Source of the DNA: Actinophytocola sp035634895
GTDB taxonomy: Bacteria > Actinomycetota > Actinomycetes > Mycobacteriales > Pseudonocardiaceae
Direction of reading: 5' to 3'
Assembly (NCBI RefSeq): GCF_035634895.1
Contig: NZ_DASQCC010000190.1
Coordinates: 1-64,000, forward strand
DNA length: 64,000 nucleotides
Part shown: in pieces, positions 55,541 through 63,637 of the stretch
How positions within the stretch are numbered: position 1 is the stretch's first letter
Layout of the letters: every line of letters begins with the position of its first letter
Notes under the pieces: model-generated
What the model saw: the letters and a program-made list of their open reading frames with translations, nothing else
Told to the model about the DNA's origin: nothing
Databases searched by the model: none
Translations under genes and position numbers: made by a program

Positions 55541-56319
55541 GCGGGCACCCTTTCCCACAGCGCCCACGGCCGCACGCCACGCGTGTAGCCGTCGTCGAGC
55601 ATGGTGCGTTCCTTCACCGTGTCGGTCGGCTGCCAGAACCCGCGGTACGGGTAGGCGAGCAGGCGGTTGCGCTTGGCGAGCTCGACACAGCCGTCGCCGA
55701 CGAGGTCGCCGCCGTCGGGGATGTGGTCGAAGATCTCGTCGCGCAGCACGAAGTAGCCGCCGTTCTCCCACATCGGCATCTCACTGACCGCGGTGATCGA
55801 GTCGACCCGGTTGTCCTGGCCCATCTCGACGCAGTGGAAGGAGGACTGCGGCGGCACGACCATCATCGACGCGCCGGCCTCGGCGTTCTTGAAGCGGTCA
55901 ATCATCTCCGGCAGCGGCGCGTCGGTCAGCACGTCCGCGTAGTTGGCCAGGAACATCTCGTCGCCGTCGAGGTACGGGCGGACGCGCCGCAGCCGCTCGC
56001 CGATGGCCGACTCGATGCCGGTCTGCACGAACGTGATCCTCCAGTCGGCGATGTCCGTCGACAGCAGCTCCGGCCTGCCGTTCTCGAGCACGAAGTCGTT
56101 GGACGTGGTCTCCTCGTACTCGAGGAAGAACTTCTTGATGTGGTGGGCGCCATAGCCAAGGCACAGGATGAACTCCGTGTGCCCGAAGTGGGCGTAGTAG
56201 CGCATCACGTGCCAGATGAGCGGGCGCGGCCCGACCATGGCCATCGGCTTGGGCACGTCGTCGGCGGCGCCGTTTCGCATCCGCATGCCGTAGCCGCCGC
56301 AGAAGAGGACTACCTTCAT
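55537..56319 (-). CDS. Glucose-1-phosphate cytidylyltransferase-like nucleotidyltransferase
   Basis: 260 residues from ATG 56319 (MKVVLFCGGYGMRMRNGA). The RfbF-type signature GGYGMRM-x-VPKPM replaces the uridylyl/thymidylyl signature, pointing to CTP use. Later blocks are YYAHFGHTEFILCLGYGA and FLANYADVLTDAP. It would make CDP-glucose, starting a CDP-deoxysugar or related branch. No CDP-glucose 4,6-dehydratase is visible next to it, so the following steps differ from the classical paratose/tyvelose route. Confidence 0.85.
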   Translation of the reverse strand: MKVVLFCGGYGMRMRNGAADDVPKPMAMVGPRPLIWHVMRYYAHFGHTEFILCLGYGAHHIKKFFLEYEETTSNDFVLENGRPELLSTDIADWRITFVQTGIESAIGERLRRVRPYLDGDEMFLANYADVLTDAPLPEMIDRFKNAEAGASMMVVPPQSSFHCVEMGQDNRVDSITAVSEMPMWENGGYFVLRDEIFDHIPDGGDLVGDGCVELAKRNRLLAYPYRGFWQPTDTVKERTMLDDGYTRGVRPWALWERVPA

Positions 56320-57539
56320 GACTTGACCTCGACGATCTCGAGATGCGGGATGGGGAACACGAGCTTTCCGCCCCATTCGCCCACATAGGACAGTTGCGCG
56401 GTCAGCTCCGCGCGCAGGTTCCACGGCAGGACCAGGACGTAGTCCGGTTTGTCGACGGCGATCTGTTCCGGCGGCAGGATCGGGATCCGGGTGCCTGGCG
56501 TGTACCGGCCGTGCTTGTACGGGTTGCGGTCCACCGTGTACGAGAGCAGGTCCGGCCGGATGCCGCAGTGGTTGAGCAGCGTGTTGCCCTTGCCCGGCGC
56601 GCCGTAGCCGACGACGGTGCGGCCGCGGGCGGCCGCGTCGACCAGGAATCTCAGCAGGTCGCGCCGCACGCCGGCGACCCGGCGGGCGAACTCGGTGTAC
56701 CCGGCCAGCTCGTGCAGTCCCGCGGCCTTCTCCCTGGCCAGCACGTCGGTCACCCGCTGGGTCGGCTCGCCCGCGTTCCCGGCGGGCTGGGCCAGCAGGC
56801 GGATCGAGCCGCCGTGCGTCGGGACCAGCTCGACGTCCACAAGGGACAGTCCGCCGCTCGCCAGCGCCTTCTGGGCGGAGGCGACCGTGTAGTACTGGAA
56901 GTGCTCGTGGTAGATCGTGTCGTACTGGTTGAGCTCGATCAGGGTCAGCAGGTGCTGCACCTCGATCGACACCCAGCCGTCGTCGGCGACCAGCGCCCGC
57001 AGGCCCTTCGTGAAGCCGACGACGTCCGGGATGTGCGCGTAGACGTTGTTGGCGACGACCAGGTCCGCCGGCCCGTGCTCGGCACGGACGGCCGCGCCGG
57101 TCTCCGGCGACAGGAACTCGGTGACGGTCGGCACACCCTTCTCACGCGCCGCCGCGCCCACGTTCACCGACGGCTCGATGCCGAGGCACCGGATGCCCTT
57201 CTCGACCACGTGTTGCAGCAGGTAGCCGTCGTTGGACGCCACCTCGACCACGAACCCCGGCTCGATCCGCGCGACCTGTGCCTCGACGAAGTCCTTCGCG
57301 TGCTGCACCCACGAGGTGGAGTACGACGAGAAGTACGCGTACTCGGTGAAGGTCTCCTCCGGCGTGATCAACGGCGGCAGCTGGGCCAGGAGGCATTCCG
57401 TGCACAGGCGAAGGTGCAGGGGATAGGTCATCTCCGGCTCGTCGACCTGCTCGGCCGACAGGAACAGCTCACACGGTGGAGTGGCGCCGAGATCGACAAC
57501 GCTGGCGAGGTTCGTCGAGCCACAAAGTCGGCAGTTCAT
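56316..57539 (-). CDS. Sugar C-methyltransferase-like class I SAM methyltransferase
   Basis: 407 residues. It has an N-terminal zinc finger (CRLCGSTNL and LCTECLLAQL), a SAM-binding fold (VVEVASNDGYLLQHVVEKGI), the conserved YHEHFQYYT and HGGSIRLLAQP segments, and a C-terminal Rossmann-like domain (TVVGYGAPGKGNTLLNHCGI). This is the TylC3/NovU/EvaC family that C-methylates 4-keto nucleotide sugars. A branched-chain or methylated sugar in the polymer is inferred. Confidence 0.87.
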   Translation of the reverse strand: MNCRLCGSTNLASVVDLGATPPCELFLSAEQVDEPEMTYPLHLRLCTECLLAQLPPLITPEETFTEYAYFSSYSTSWVQHAKDFVEAQVARIEPGFVVEVASNDGYLLQHVVEKGIRCLGIEPSVNVGAAAREKGVPTVTEFLSPETGAAVRAEHGPADLVVANNVYAHIPDVVGFTKGLRALVADDGWVSIEVQHLLTLIELNQYDTIYHEHFQYYTVASAQKALASGGLSLVDVELVPTHGGSIRLLAQPAGNAGEPTQRVTDVLAREKAAGLHELAGYTEFARRVAGVRRDLLRFLVDAAARGRTVVGYGAPGKGNTLLNHCGIRPDLLSYTVDRNPYKHGRYTPGTRIPILPPEQIAVDKPDYVLVLPWNLRAELTAQLSYVGEWGGKLVFPIPHLEIVEVKS

Positions 57540-59015
57540 CTAGTAGGCCCCCTGACCACCGAGCACTGCCCGGAAGGTCTTCCACAGGATCATCGCGTCC
57601 ATCGCGAGTGACCAGTCCTCCACGTATCGCAGGTCCAGGCGGACCGCTTCTTCCCATGACAGGTCGCTACGTCCGCTGACCTGCCACAACCCGGTCAGAC
57701 CGGGCTTGACGAGCAGCCGGCGCCGCACGTCCGGCTCGTACCGCGCGCTCTCCTCCGGCAGCGGCGGCCGAGGCCCGACGAGCGACATCGAGCCGGTGAG
57801 CACGTTGAACAGCTGCGGCAGCTCGTCGACCGAGTAGCGCCGCAGAACGGAGCCGACGCGGGTGACCCGCGGGTCCTTGCGCATCTTGAACAGCACGCCG
57901 GCACCCTCGTTGACGGCGGCGAGCCGCTGCTTGACCTGGTCGGCGTTGCGCACCATGGTGCGGAACTTCCAGATCTTGAACTCCCTGCCGTCCTTGCCCA
58001 CGCGGCGTTGCGTGTAGAACACCGGCCCACGGCTGTCCACCGCGATCGCGACGGCCGCGAACAGCAGGAACGGCAGGCTGAGGGTGATCAGTGTCACCGC
58101 GCCGACCCGGTCCATCACGCCCTTGACCACGCGGCGCATGCCGGTGAAGACCGGGGCGCTGACCCGCAGCAGCGGCATGCCGAGCACACCGGTGACGTGC
58201 AGGCGCGGTCCCGCGACCTCCATGAGGGTGGGGGCGACGACCATCTCGGCGCCGCTGCCCTCGAGCTGCCATGCGAGCCGCTGCAGTCGGCGCGGGGTCC
58301 AGTAGGAGTCGGCCGTGACCGCGACGATGCGGTAGCCGCCGCGGCGGACGTGGTCCGCCAGCTCGCCGAGGGTGCCGATCACCGGCACGCCTTCGACCTC
58401 CATGCCGATCTCGCCCTCACCGTCCACGGTGCAGATCGCGTCCACACGCCATCCCACGTGTGGCGCTTCCTTCGTGCGTTTGATGAGGTCACGGACGGTG
58501 TCGATGCCACCGGCCGCCATGACCGGCAGCAGGCACTCACCGTCGTAGCGTGCACGGTGGAGCACCTGGCGTAACAGGTAGCGGAAGCCGAGCGCGACGA
58601 CCGCGGTCGCCGGTATGACAATGAACACCCACGACCGCGTCGAGACGACGCCCGTCGCGAGCCCCGCGAGCCCGAGCGCGACGGCGCCCGAGAACATGCC
58701 GCGGCCGAGGCGGACGTACTCCTCCGCGCCCTGGCCGAGGACCGTCGGGTGCCACGCCCGGTTCATGGCGAGCGAGCAGATCACGGTGACGACCGACAGG
58801 AAGCCGATCGTGATGTCCTTGAAGAGCTCCGCGCCACCGATGCTGAGGATCCCGCCGATACCGACGCTCACGAGGATCGTGACCAGCACATCGCTGGTGA
58901 TCACGTAGCGCCGGTACTGGGGTTCCCAGCTGTTGACAGGGGGTTGTGTGGGTCGGTTGAGGCCCCGCAAGATGACCGATCTTCGCCGCGGAGCACGTAG
59001 CTGCTGGTAACGCAT
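57540..59015 (-). CDS. Undecaprenyl-phosphate sugar-1-phosphate transferase (initiating enzyme)
   Basis: 491 residues from ATG 59015 behind GGGGGGACC; the longer start at 59045 is less likely. Four N-terminal membrane helices and a Rossmann-like region precede a fifth helix (LITLSLPFLLFAAVAIAVDS). The C-terminal bacterial sugar transferase domain follows (FKIWKFRTMV, DELPQLFNVLTGSMSLVGPR, GLTGLWQVSGRSDLSWEEAV). It loads the first sugar phosphate on undecaprenyl phosphate. It is the first gene of the minus-strand operon. Confidence 0.9.
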   Translation of the reverse strand: MRYQQLRAPRRRSVILRGLNRPTQPPVNSWEPQYRRYVITSDVLVTILVSVGIGGILSIGGAELFKDITIGFLSVVTVICSLAMNRAWHPTVLGQGAEEYVRLGRGMFSGAVALGLAGLATGVVSTRSWVFIVIPATAVVALGFRYLLRQVLHRARYDGECLLPVMAAGGIDTVRDLIKRTKEAPHVGWRVDAICTVDGEGEIGMEVEGVPVIGTLGELADHVRRGGYRIVAVTADSYWTPRRLQRLAWQLEGSGAEMVVAPTLMEVAGPRLHVTGVLGMPLLRVSAPVFTGMRRVVKGVMDRVGAVTLITLSLPFLLFAAVAIAVDSRGPVFYTQRRVGKDGREFKIWKFRTMVRNADQVKQRLAAVNEGAGVLFKMRKDPRVTRVGSVLRRYSVDELPQLFNVLTGSMSLVGPRPPLPEESARYEPDVRRRLLVKPGLTGLWQVSGRSDLSWEEAVRLDLRYVEDWSLAMDAMILWKTFRAVLGGQGAY

Positions 59016-59231
59016 CGTGGTCCCCCCACGCATATGCGCATGCACGCATAACGGGTTGTTGGGCGTCCCCGAAGCCCAGAAATGGACGAAATTCGTTGCG
59101 ACCCAACGAGTCGGATTGCCCCTGCCGGTCCGTGGTCGCGTTCACTGATTCGTTTGGCGATGCGCCGCCGTTACACGGACAGTGAGTCACTCCGTTGCGT
59201 GACGTTCGAGGTCACAGGTGGTCATCGGACC

Positions 59232-59247
59232 GGTAACGGGCGTTACC
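59232..59247. promoter_or_regulatory. GGTAAC-N4-GTTACC palindrome upstream of the sugar transferase gene
   Basis: GGTAAC at 59232-59237 and GTTACC at 59242-59247 lie in the 257-bp gap 59016-59272 upstream of the operon start. A second palindrome GATCAC-TCA-GTGATC at 59271-59285 covers the end of the neighbouring gene. Both may be regulator sites; no binder is known. Confidence 0.4.
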
Positions 59248-59272
59248 AGCTAAGTTCTACAATTGTCCGTGA

Positions 59273-59689
59273 TCACTCAGTGATCGAATGCTCCGTTCGT
59301 GTCATCGGGTACCACTCGTCTGTCGCAGGCTCACCCGCCAGGTTCCAACTCCAGGTGGTGGTTGGAGTGATTCGGGTGAAGGTCCCCGGCCCGACCATGC
59401 CGACCCGCTGGACGGGCTCACTCGCTCGCCCGTACACCCGAACCCCACGCGCGACGAACGGTCGAAGCGACACGAGGTCGTCGACAACCAACGAGACCAG
59501 GTGGCGTCCGGCGAGGATGTTGCGAATCTTGCGGGTGCCGACCACGGTAGGGCCGCCCCCGACCCAGAACCCCACCCCGTAGAACTCGAACGCGACGGGC
59601 ACCACATCCGGCTGCCCGCCGTCGCCCAGCGTGGCGAGCCGGGCCAGCGGCTGGGTGTTCAGGTAGGCGATCTCCTCGGCGCTGAACAT
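59273..59689 (-). CDS. PPOX-class F420-dependent protein
   Basis: 138 residues in the split beta-barrel flavin-reductase fold: PLARLATLGDGGQPDVVPVA, GGPTVVGTRKIRNI and SLVVDDLVSLRPFVARG. Proteins of this size in actinobacteria bind F420 or FMN and reduce small molecules; the substrate is unknown. It ends 257 bp from the sugar transferase start and is followed upstream by an unrelated membrane protein gene. Confidence 0.82.
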   Translation of the reverse strand: MFSAEEIAYLNTQPLARLATLGDGGQPDVVPVAFEFYGVGFWVGGGPTVVGTRKIRNILAGRHLVSLVVDDLVSLRPFVARGVRVYGRASEPVQRVGMVGPGTFTRITPTTTWSWNLAGEPATDEWYPMTRTEHSITE

Positions 59690-59743
59690 GACGTCTCCTT
59701 CCGTCCGCGGCCTACACGAACGGCACGGCCGGAGATCGACAGG

Positions 59744-60727
59744 TCAGTAGCCGCCACGGTCGTCGTAGGAGTCGTCCTGGCCGCCGTAGCCACCGCGGCC
59801 GCTGTAGCCGCCCCGCTCGCCGTAGCCGCCGTAGGCCTTCGGCGTCCGGGGCCGGGCGGCCACCCGTTCGGCCCGCCGCTGCGCCCGGGCCTCCGACGCC
59901 AACCGGCGCGACTGGGCGGCGGCGAGAAACCCACCGGCGATCACGGCCACCCCGCCGACCGCGCACACGATCCAGGAGATGATCGTGGCCCGGTTGGTGA
60001 GCGCGTCGTAGAAGGCCCCGGCCAGCTCGGGCTGACCACTTCGTGCGGTCACCTGGCTACGCGCGAGGAACAGGAAGAGCACCAGCAAGATCATCATCAC
60101 GACGAGCCCAATGCCGCCGACGACCATCGTCCGCCCACGACGGGCGGAGAGGACGACTCCGCCCAGAAGGAACAGGGCAGCCAGCACGGGCAGCAACACG
60201 CTCATCTTCTCGAGCAGGTCGAAAGCGGGCACCAACTGCCGAACCGCCGGCCGCGAGATCAACTGCACCGAAGCGTCGATGGCCGGGATCTGGTTGGCGA
60301 GCGGCACCCCCTCGGCCACCATCCGCTGTTTCAGCTTCGCCGCGACGTCCCCGAGGTCGAGAACGATCGCGTCCCCTTTGACACCGAGGCTGCCGCCCTG
60401 CTCCCCCCGCAACATGGCGAGCACCTCGGGATGCGCCTCCTGGTTGACGGAGACCCACAGCTCCTTGAAGTCGGGGCTGGTGACGAAGGAGTCCACACTC
60501 TTCTGCACCAGCGGCTGAGCCGACTCGGGCAGCCCCTTGTCCGCCAACGCCTGGGTGATCTGCCCGGCCACCTCCTGCTGGATGGCGGGATCATCGGCCA
60601 GGGGCGTCACCGCGGCGAGGTAGGTCTGCTCATTGGTGACCTCGCCGACCAGCGCATAGGCCGCCACGGCAGGCGCGGCGAGAAGAAACCCAAGAACAAC
60701 AAGGATGGTGCCGATTGTGGTGCGCAC
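59744..60727 (-). CDS. Membrane protein of unknown function with Gly-Tyr tail
   Basis: 327 residues from GTG 60727. An N-terminal helix (TIGTILVVLGFLLAAPAVAA) is followed by an extracytoplasmic domain (~residues 30-165), three further helices (LLPVLAALFLLGGVVLSA, VVGGIGLVVMMILLVLFLFL, IISWIVCAVGGVAVIAGGFL) and a basic cytoplasmic tail with GGYGERGGYSGRGGYGG. The pattern matches actinobacterial membrane proteins of unknown role. It is next to the tRNA genes, away from the polysaccharide operon. Confidence 0.75.
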   Translation of the reverse strand: MRTTIGTILVVLGFLLAAPAVAAYALVGEVTNEQTYLAAVTPLADDPAIQQEVAGQITQALADKGLPESAQPLVQKSVDSFVTSPDFKELWVSVNQEAHPEVLAMLRGEQGGSLGVKGDAIVLDLGDVAAKLKQRMVAEGVPLANQIPAIDASVQLISRPAVRQLVPAFDLLEKMSVLLPVLAALFLLGGVVLSARRGRTMVVGGIGLVVMMILLVLFLFLARSQVTARSGQPELAGAFYDALTNRATIISWIVCAVGGVAVIAGGFLAAAQSRRLASEARAQRRAERVAARPRTPKAYGGYGERGGYSGRGGYGGQDDSYDDRGGY

Positions 60728-60776
60728 AGTCCCGCACCCTAGCGGCCCGCGAACACCCCGTGGCAACAAGAAACAC

Positions 60777-60807
60777 AAAAGGCCCCAGCCCGAACCCGGA
60801 CCGGGGC
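60777..60807 (-). terminator. Terminator downstream of tRNA-Phe
   Basis: On the minus strand GCCCCGG...GGGGC folds into a stem followed by CTTTTGTGTTT. It begins six bases beyond the tRNA 3' end. Confidence 0.65.
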
Positions 60808-60812
60808 ACCTG

Positions 60813-60886
60813 TGGCCAGGGGCGGGATCGAACCGCCGACCTACCGCTTTTCAGGCGGTCGCTCATACCAACTGAGCTACCTGGCC
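60813..60886 (-). tRNA. tRNA-Phe (GAA)
   Basis: 74 nt with acceptor GGCCAGG/CCTGGCC, D arm GCTCAGTTGGTATGAGC, anticodon stem ACCGC/GCGGT with loop CTGAAAA (anticodon GAA), and T arm GGCGGTTCGATCCCGCC. The discriminator is A and CCA is not encoded. Confidence 0.95.
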
Positions 60887-60967
60887 AAACCGAAACGGGC
60901 GCAAACCACGCGTCCGCCGAAGGCGAGGCCACCACGCTGGGTCAACACCAACCGCACCGTGGGGGTG

Positions 60968-60984
60968 TGGGGGCTCGGCCCCCA
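60968..60984. terminator. Small hairpin between the two tRNA genes
   Basis: TGGGGGC-TCG-GCCCCCA is a perfect 7-bp stem with a 3-nt loop at 60968-60984. It lies in the 160-bp gap between tRNA-Asp and tRNA-Phe; no gene is seen there. Confidence 0.45.
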
Positions 60985-61046
60985 ACGAAATAAGAGAGCG
61001 GCCAAGGTCTGCGCCTTCCGCAGACACAAACCATCCACCGCTCTCG

Positions 61047-61120
61047 CGACCCTGACGGGACTCGAACCCGCGACCTTCGCCGTGACAGGGCGACGCGCTA
61101 ACCAACTGCGCCACAGGGCC
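61047..61120 (-). tRNA. tRNA-Asp (GTC)
   Basis: 74 nt with acceptor GGCCCTG/CAGGGTC (one G-U pair), D arm GCGCAGTTGGTTAGCGC, anticodon stem TCGCC/GGCGA with loop CTGTCAC (anticodon GTC), and T arm GCGGGTTCGAGTCCCGT. The discriminator is G and CCA is not encoded. Confidence 0.95.
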
Positions 61121-61133
61121 ATGCTGTACTACA

Positions 61134-61165
61134 TGCTCTCAACGGGACTCGAACCCGCGCTGCCG
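61134..61165 (-). pseudogene. tRNA 3'-end fragment
   Basis: On the minus strand GCGGGTTCGAGTCCCGT followed by TGAGAGCA gives a T arm and acceptor 3' strand with discriminator A. The T arm is identical to that of the adjacent tRNA-Asp over 17 nt. No D arm, anticodon arm or matching 5' acceptor strand is found upstream; instead GCCTTGA/TCAAGGC at 61165-61171/61191-61197 forms a separate hairpin. It may be a leftover attachment site or a decayed tRNA. Confidence 0.6.
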
Positions 61166-61238
61166 CCTTGAACAATTGTCAGCGTTCTTCTCAAGGCTTA
61201 CTGCCAGCACCGTTCGGAGCAGTGGTTGAGACTCTAGC

Positions 61239-61297
61239 AGACCCCGACCCCATGATTTTCGGGGGTCTCGTGCTACGGATCGTGGTGCGAGACCCCC
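61239..61297. repeat. Three alternating GACCCC-type inverted repeats, mutually exclusive hairpins
   Basis: AGACCCC at 61239-61245 can pair with GGGGTCT at 61262-61268. The same segment in the form GGGGGTCTCG (61261-61270) pairs perfectly with CGAGACCCCC (61288-61297). The stretch 61166-61400 has no gene. It may terminate transcripts or work as a switch ahead of the TetR gene. Confidence 0.4.
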
Positions 61298-61366
61298 GAT
61301 GTGAAGCCAATCTACGCAGCGAAGATCAACACGTAGCCGAGGTCACACGTCATCTCCGACATGTGT

Positions 61367-61376
61367 ACGGTACCGT
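61367..61376. promoter_or_regulatory. ACGGTACCGT palindrome, possible TetR operator
   Basis: A 10-bp perfect palindrome lies 24 bp before the TetR start and ahead of the ribosome site GGGAGGG. Flanking bases (GTGT...TTCG) are not symmetric, so the operator may be larger. Confidence 0.5.
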
Positions 61377-61400
61377 TTCGTTTATCAGCGGGAGGGACCC

Positions 61401-61994
61401 ATGGATGTCGAGCGACCTGCACCGTCGTCTCGGGGAGTCGGGCGGGAGGACGCCATTCTGGCGGCGGCGGCGGAGCTGGTCACCGAGATCGGCTACGAGC
61501 GTGTGACCGTCGATGCGATCGCGGCCCGCGCCAGGTCGTCGAAGGCCACGATGTACCGGCGTTGGGCGGGCAAGGCCGAGCTGGTCGCCGAGGCGTTGCG
61601 GCGGTCGGCCGAGGGCGCGGACACGACGCCGCCGGACACCGGAACGGTGCGTGGCGATCTTCTCGACGCCGTGGCCGGCATCACCCAGGCCGTGACCGGC
61701 ACGGGCGGGCCGGCGCTGTTGGGACTGGTCGAGGGCATCCGCTCCGACCCGGCCCTGCGCGAGCTCATCGCCGACCAGATCAGCCGACGCGGCCGCGTCG
61801 AAGCCGAGATGATCTCCGCCCGCGCGCGCACCCGTGGCGAGGATGTCGCGACTGAGCGGGTCGTGCTGGCGTTGGACGTGGCCATCGCCAGGGTCCTCCT
61901 GCTCACCCTGCTGCGCGGCGTGCCGCTCGATGAGGCCGCGCAGCGGGACCTCGTCGACGAGGTCCTCCTCCCGCTCCTCGGCCTCACGCACTGA
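61401..61994 (+). CDS. TetR-family transcriptional regulator
   Basis: 197 residues behind GGGAGGG. The HTH lies at about residues 20-60 (ILAAAAELVTEIGYERVTVD, AIAARARSSKATMYRRWAGK). The remaining helices form the ligand-binding domain of the TetR_C_16-like group. It reads in the same direction as the epoxide hydrolase and PPOX genes that follow within 32 and 27 bp, so it is probably the local repressor of that operon. Confidence 0.9.
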   Translation: MDVERPAPSSRGVGREDAILAAAAELVTEIGYERVTVDAIAARARSSKATMYRRWAGKAELVAEALRRSAEGADTTPPDTGTVRGDLLDAVAGITQAVTGTGGPALLGLVEGIRSDPALRELIADQISRRGRVEAEMISARARTRGEDVATERVVLALDVAIARVLLLTLLRGVPLDEAAQRDLVDEVLLPLLGLTH

Positions 61995-62025
61995 TCCCCA
62001 CGCTGGCGTCTGAAAGAGAATCGTC

Positions 62026-63192
62026 ATGCACAGCACCCTCACCACCGACATCGAGCAGTTCCCGATCCACGTCCCCCAGGGCGACCTCGACGACCTGCGC
62101 ACCCGGCTCACTCTCACCCGGTGGCCGGGCATCGAGACCGTCACCGACACCAGCCAGGGCCCCACCACCGGGGCGATCCGGGCGCTGACCAGCTACTGGG
62201 CCGAGACCTACGACTGGCGCCGCGCCGAGGCCCTGCTCAACGGCATGGGCTCCTACCGCATCACCATCGACGGCCTGGACATCCACTTCCTGCACGTGCG
62301 TTCACCCGAGGCCGACGCGCTGCCGCTGCTGATGACCCACGGCTGGCCCAGTTCCGTGCTCGACTTCGCCAAGACGGTCGGACCGCTCACCGACCCCGCC
62401 GCTCATGGTGGCGACCCCCGGCAGGCGTTCCACCTGGTGATCCCGTCCCTGCCGGGCTTCGGGTTCTCCGCCCAGCCCGACACCACCGGCTGGGGCTTCC
62501 CTCGGATCGCCGACGCCTGGATCACCCTGATGGACCGGCTCGGCTACGACCGCTGGGGCGCCCACGGCGGTGACCTGGGCACCGCAGTGACCAACACCAT
62601 CGCCGCGAAGGGCATCCCGCAGCTGGCCGGTATTCACCTCAGCATGGGCATGTTCGGCCCCGATCCCGACGAGATCGCCGACGCGACCCCCGAGGAGCAG
62701 GCCATGCTCGCGAGTGCCGGCCATTTCTGGGACAAGCTCTCGGGCTACGCGAAGGAACAGGGCACCCGCCCGCAGACCATCGGCTATTCCCTCGCCGACT
62801 CGCCGGTCGGTCTTGCCGCCTGGATCTACGCGATGTTCCAGGACACCTGCGCCACCCCCGGTGACGCGCCGGCGTCGTTCACCTACGACGAACTGCTCGA
62901 CGCGATCATGATGTACTGGCTGCCCAACGCCGGTGCGTCATCCGCGCGCATCTACTGGGACATGCTCAACGGCGGCGCACCCACGCCTGTCACGACCGCC
63001 TCGCCGATCGCCGTGCCGACCGGGTTCATCCAGCTCGCCGGCGAGCATGTCCGCAAGAGCCGGCGCTGGATCGAGCGCCGCTACACCGACCTCGTCCATT
63101 TCGCCGAGAGCCCCGGCGGCCACTTCGCCGCGCTCGAGAACCCCGAGGCGCTCACCGCCAGTATCCGCGCGACCTTCGCCACGCTGCGCTGA
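62026..63192 (+). CDS. Epoxide hydrolase (EHN-type alpha/beta hydrolase)
   Basis: 388 residues. The N-terminal EHN domain (FPIHVPQGDLDDLRTRLTLT, RWPG) is followed by the alpha/beta hydrolase core. That core has the oxyanion motif HGWPSS, the nucleophile Asp in GAHGGDLGT, cap-domain Tyr residues and the catalytic His in PGGHFAALE. It matches microsomal-type epoxide hydrolases that open epoxides to diols, used in detoxification or natural-product tailoring. It is probably controlled by the preceding TetR gene. Confidence 0.9.
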   Translation: MHSTLTTDIEQFPIHVPQGDLDDLRTRLTLTRWPGIETVTDTSQGPTTGAIRALTSYWAETYDWRRAEALLNGMGSYRITIDGLDIHFLHVRSPEADALPLLMTHGWPSSVLDFAKTVGPLTDPAAHGGDPRQAFHLVIPSLPGFGFSAQPDTTGWGFPRIADAWITLMDRLGYDRWGAHGGDLGTAVTNTIAAKGIPQLAGIHLSMGMFGPDPDEIADATPEEQAMLASAGHFWDKLSGYAKEQGTRPQTIGYSLADSPVGLAAWIYAMFQDTCATPGDAPASFTYDELLDAIMMYWLPNAGASSARIYWDMLNGGAPTPVTTASPIAVPTGFIQLAGEHVRKSRRWIERRYTDLVHFAESPGGHFAALENPEALTASIRATFATLR

Positions 63193-63218
63193 GCCCCACC
63201 ATCCCCAGGAGACCTCTC

Positions 63219-63632
63219 ATGTCCGACACCCCAACCGTCCTGCCCGACGACCTGATCGACCTGCTCCGCCGGCCCAGCCCGTGCTTCCTCTCCACCGTGA
63301 TGCCCGACGGATCACCCCAGATGACCCAGACCTGGGTCGATACCGACGGCCACCACATCCTGATCAACACCGTGGTGGGCTACCGCAAGGCCAAGAACAT
63401 CGCCCGCGACCCCCGTGTGGCCATCAGCGTGACCGACCCCGACGACACTTCGCGTTACTACGCGCTCCGTGGGCACGTCATCGACTACACCACCGACGGC
63501 GCGGCCGAGAACATCGAGAAGCTCTCCCACAAGTACCTCGGCACACCCCACCCCAACTTCAGCGGCAAACCCGAGACCCGGTTGCTGCTCACCATCGCGG
63601 TGGACTCCATCGCCCACGCGCCCTTCGCGTAG
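63219..63632 (+). CDS. PPOX-class F420-dependent oxidoreductase
   Basis: 137 residues with PCFLSTVMPDGSPQMTQTWV, HHILINTVVGYRKAKNIARD and PRVAISVTDPDD, the split-barrel fold and conserved RK-x-NI segment of F420-binding PPOX proteins. Together with the epoxide hydrolase it suggests a small xenobiotic-reduction operon. A ribosome site (AGGAGA) precedes ATG 63219. Confidence 0.88.
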   Translation: MSDTPTVLPDDLIDLLRRPSPCFLSTVMPDGSPQMTQTWVDTDGHHILINTVVGYRKAKNIARDPRVAISVTDPDDTSRYYALRGHVIDYTTDGAAENIEKLSHKYLGTPHPNFSGKPETRLLLTIAVDSIAHAPFA

Positions 63633-63637
63633 CGGCC

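Noticed and set aside
61134..61200. A complete third tRNA gene or a tmRNA 3' end
   Set aside because: No 5' acceptor strand, D arm or anticodon arm can be paired; only the T arm and 3' acceptor strand are present.
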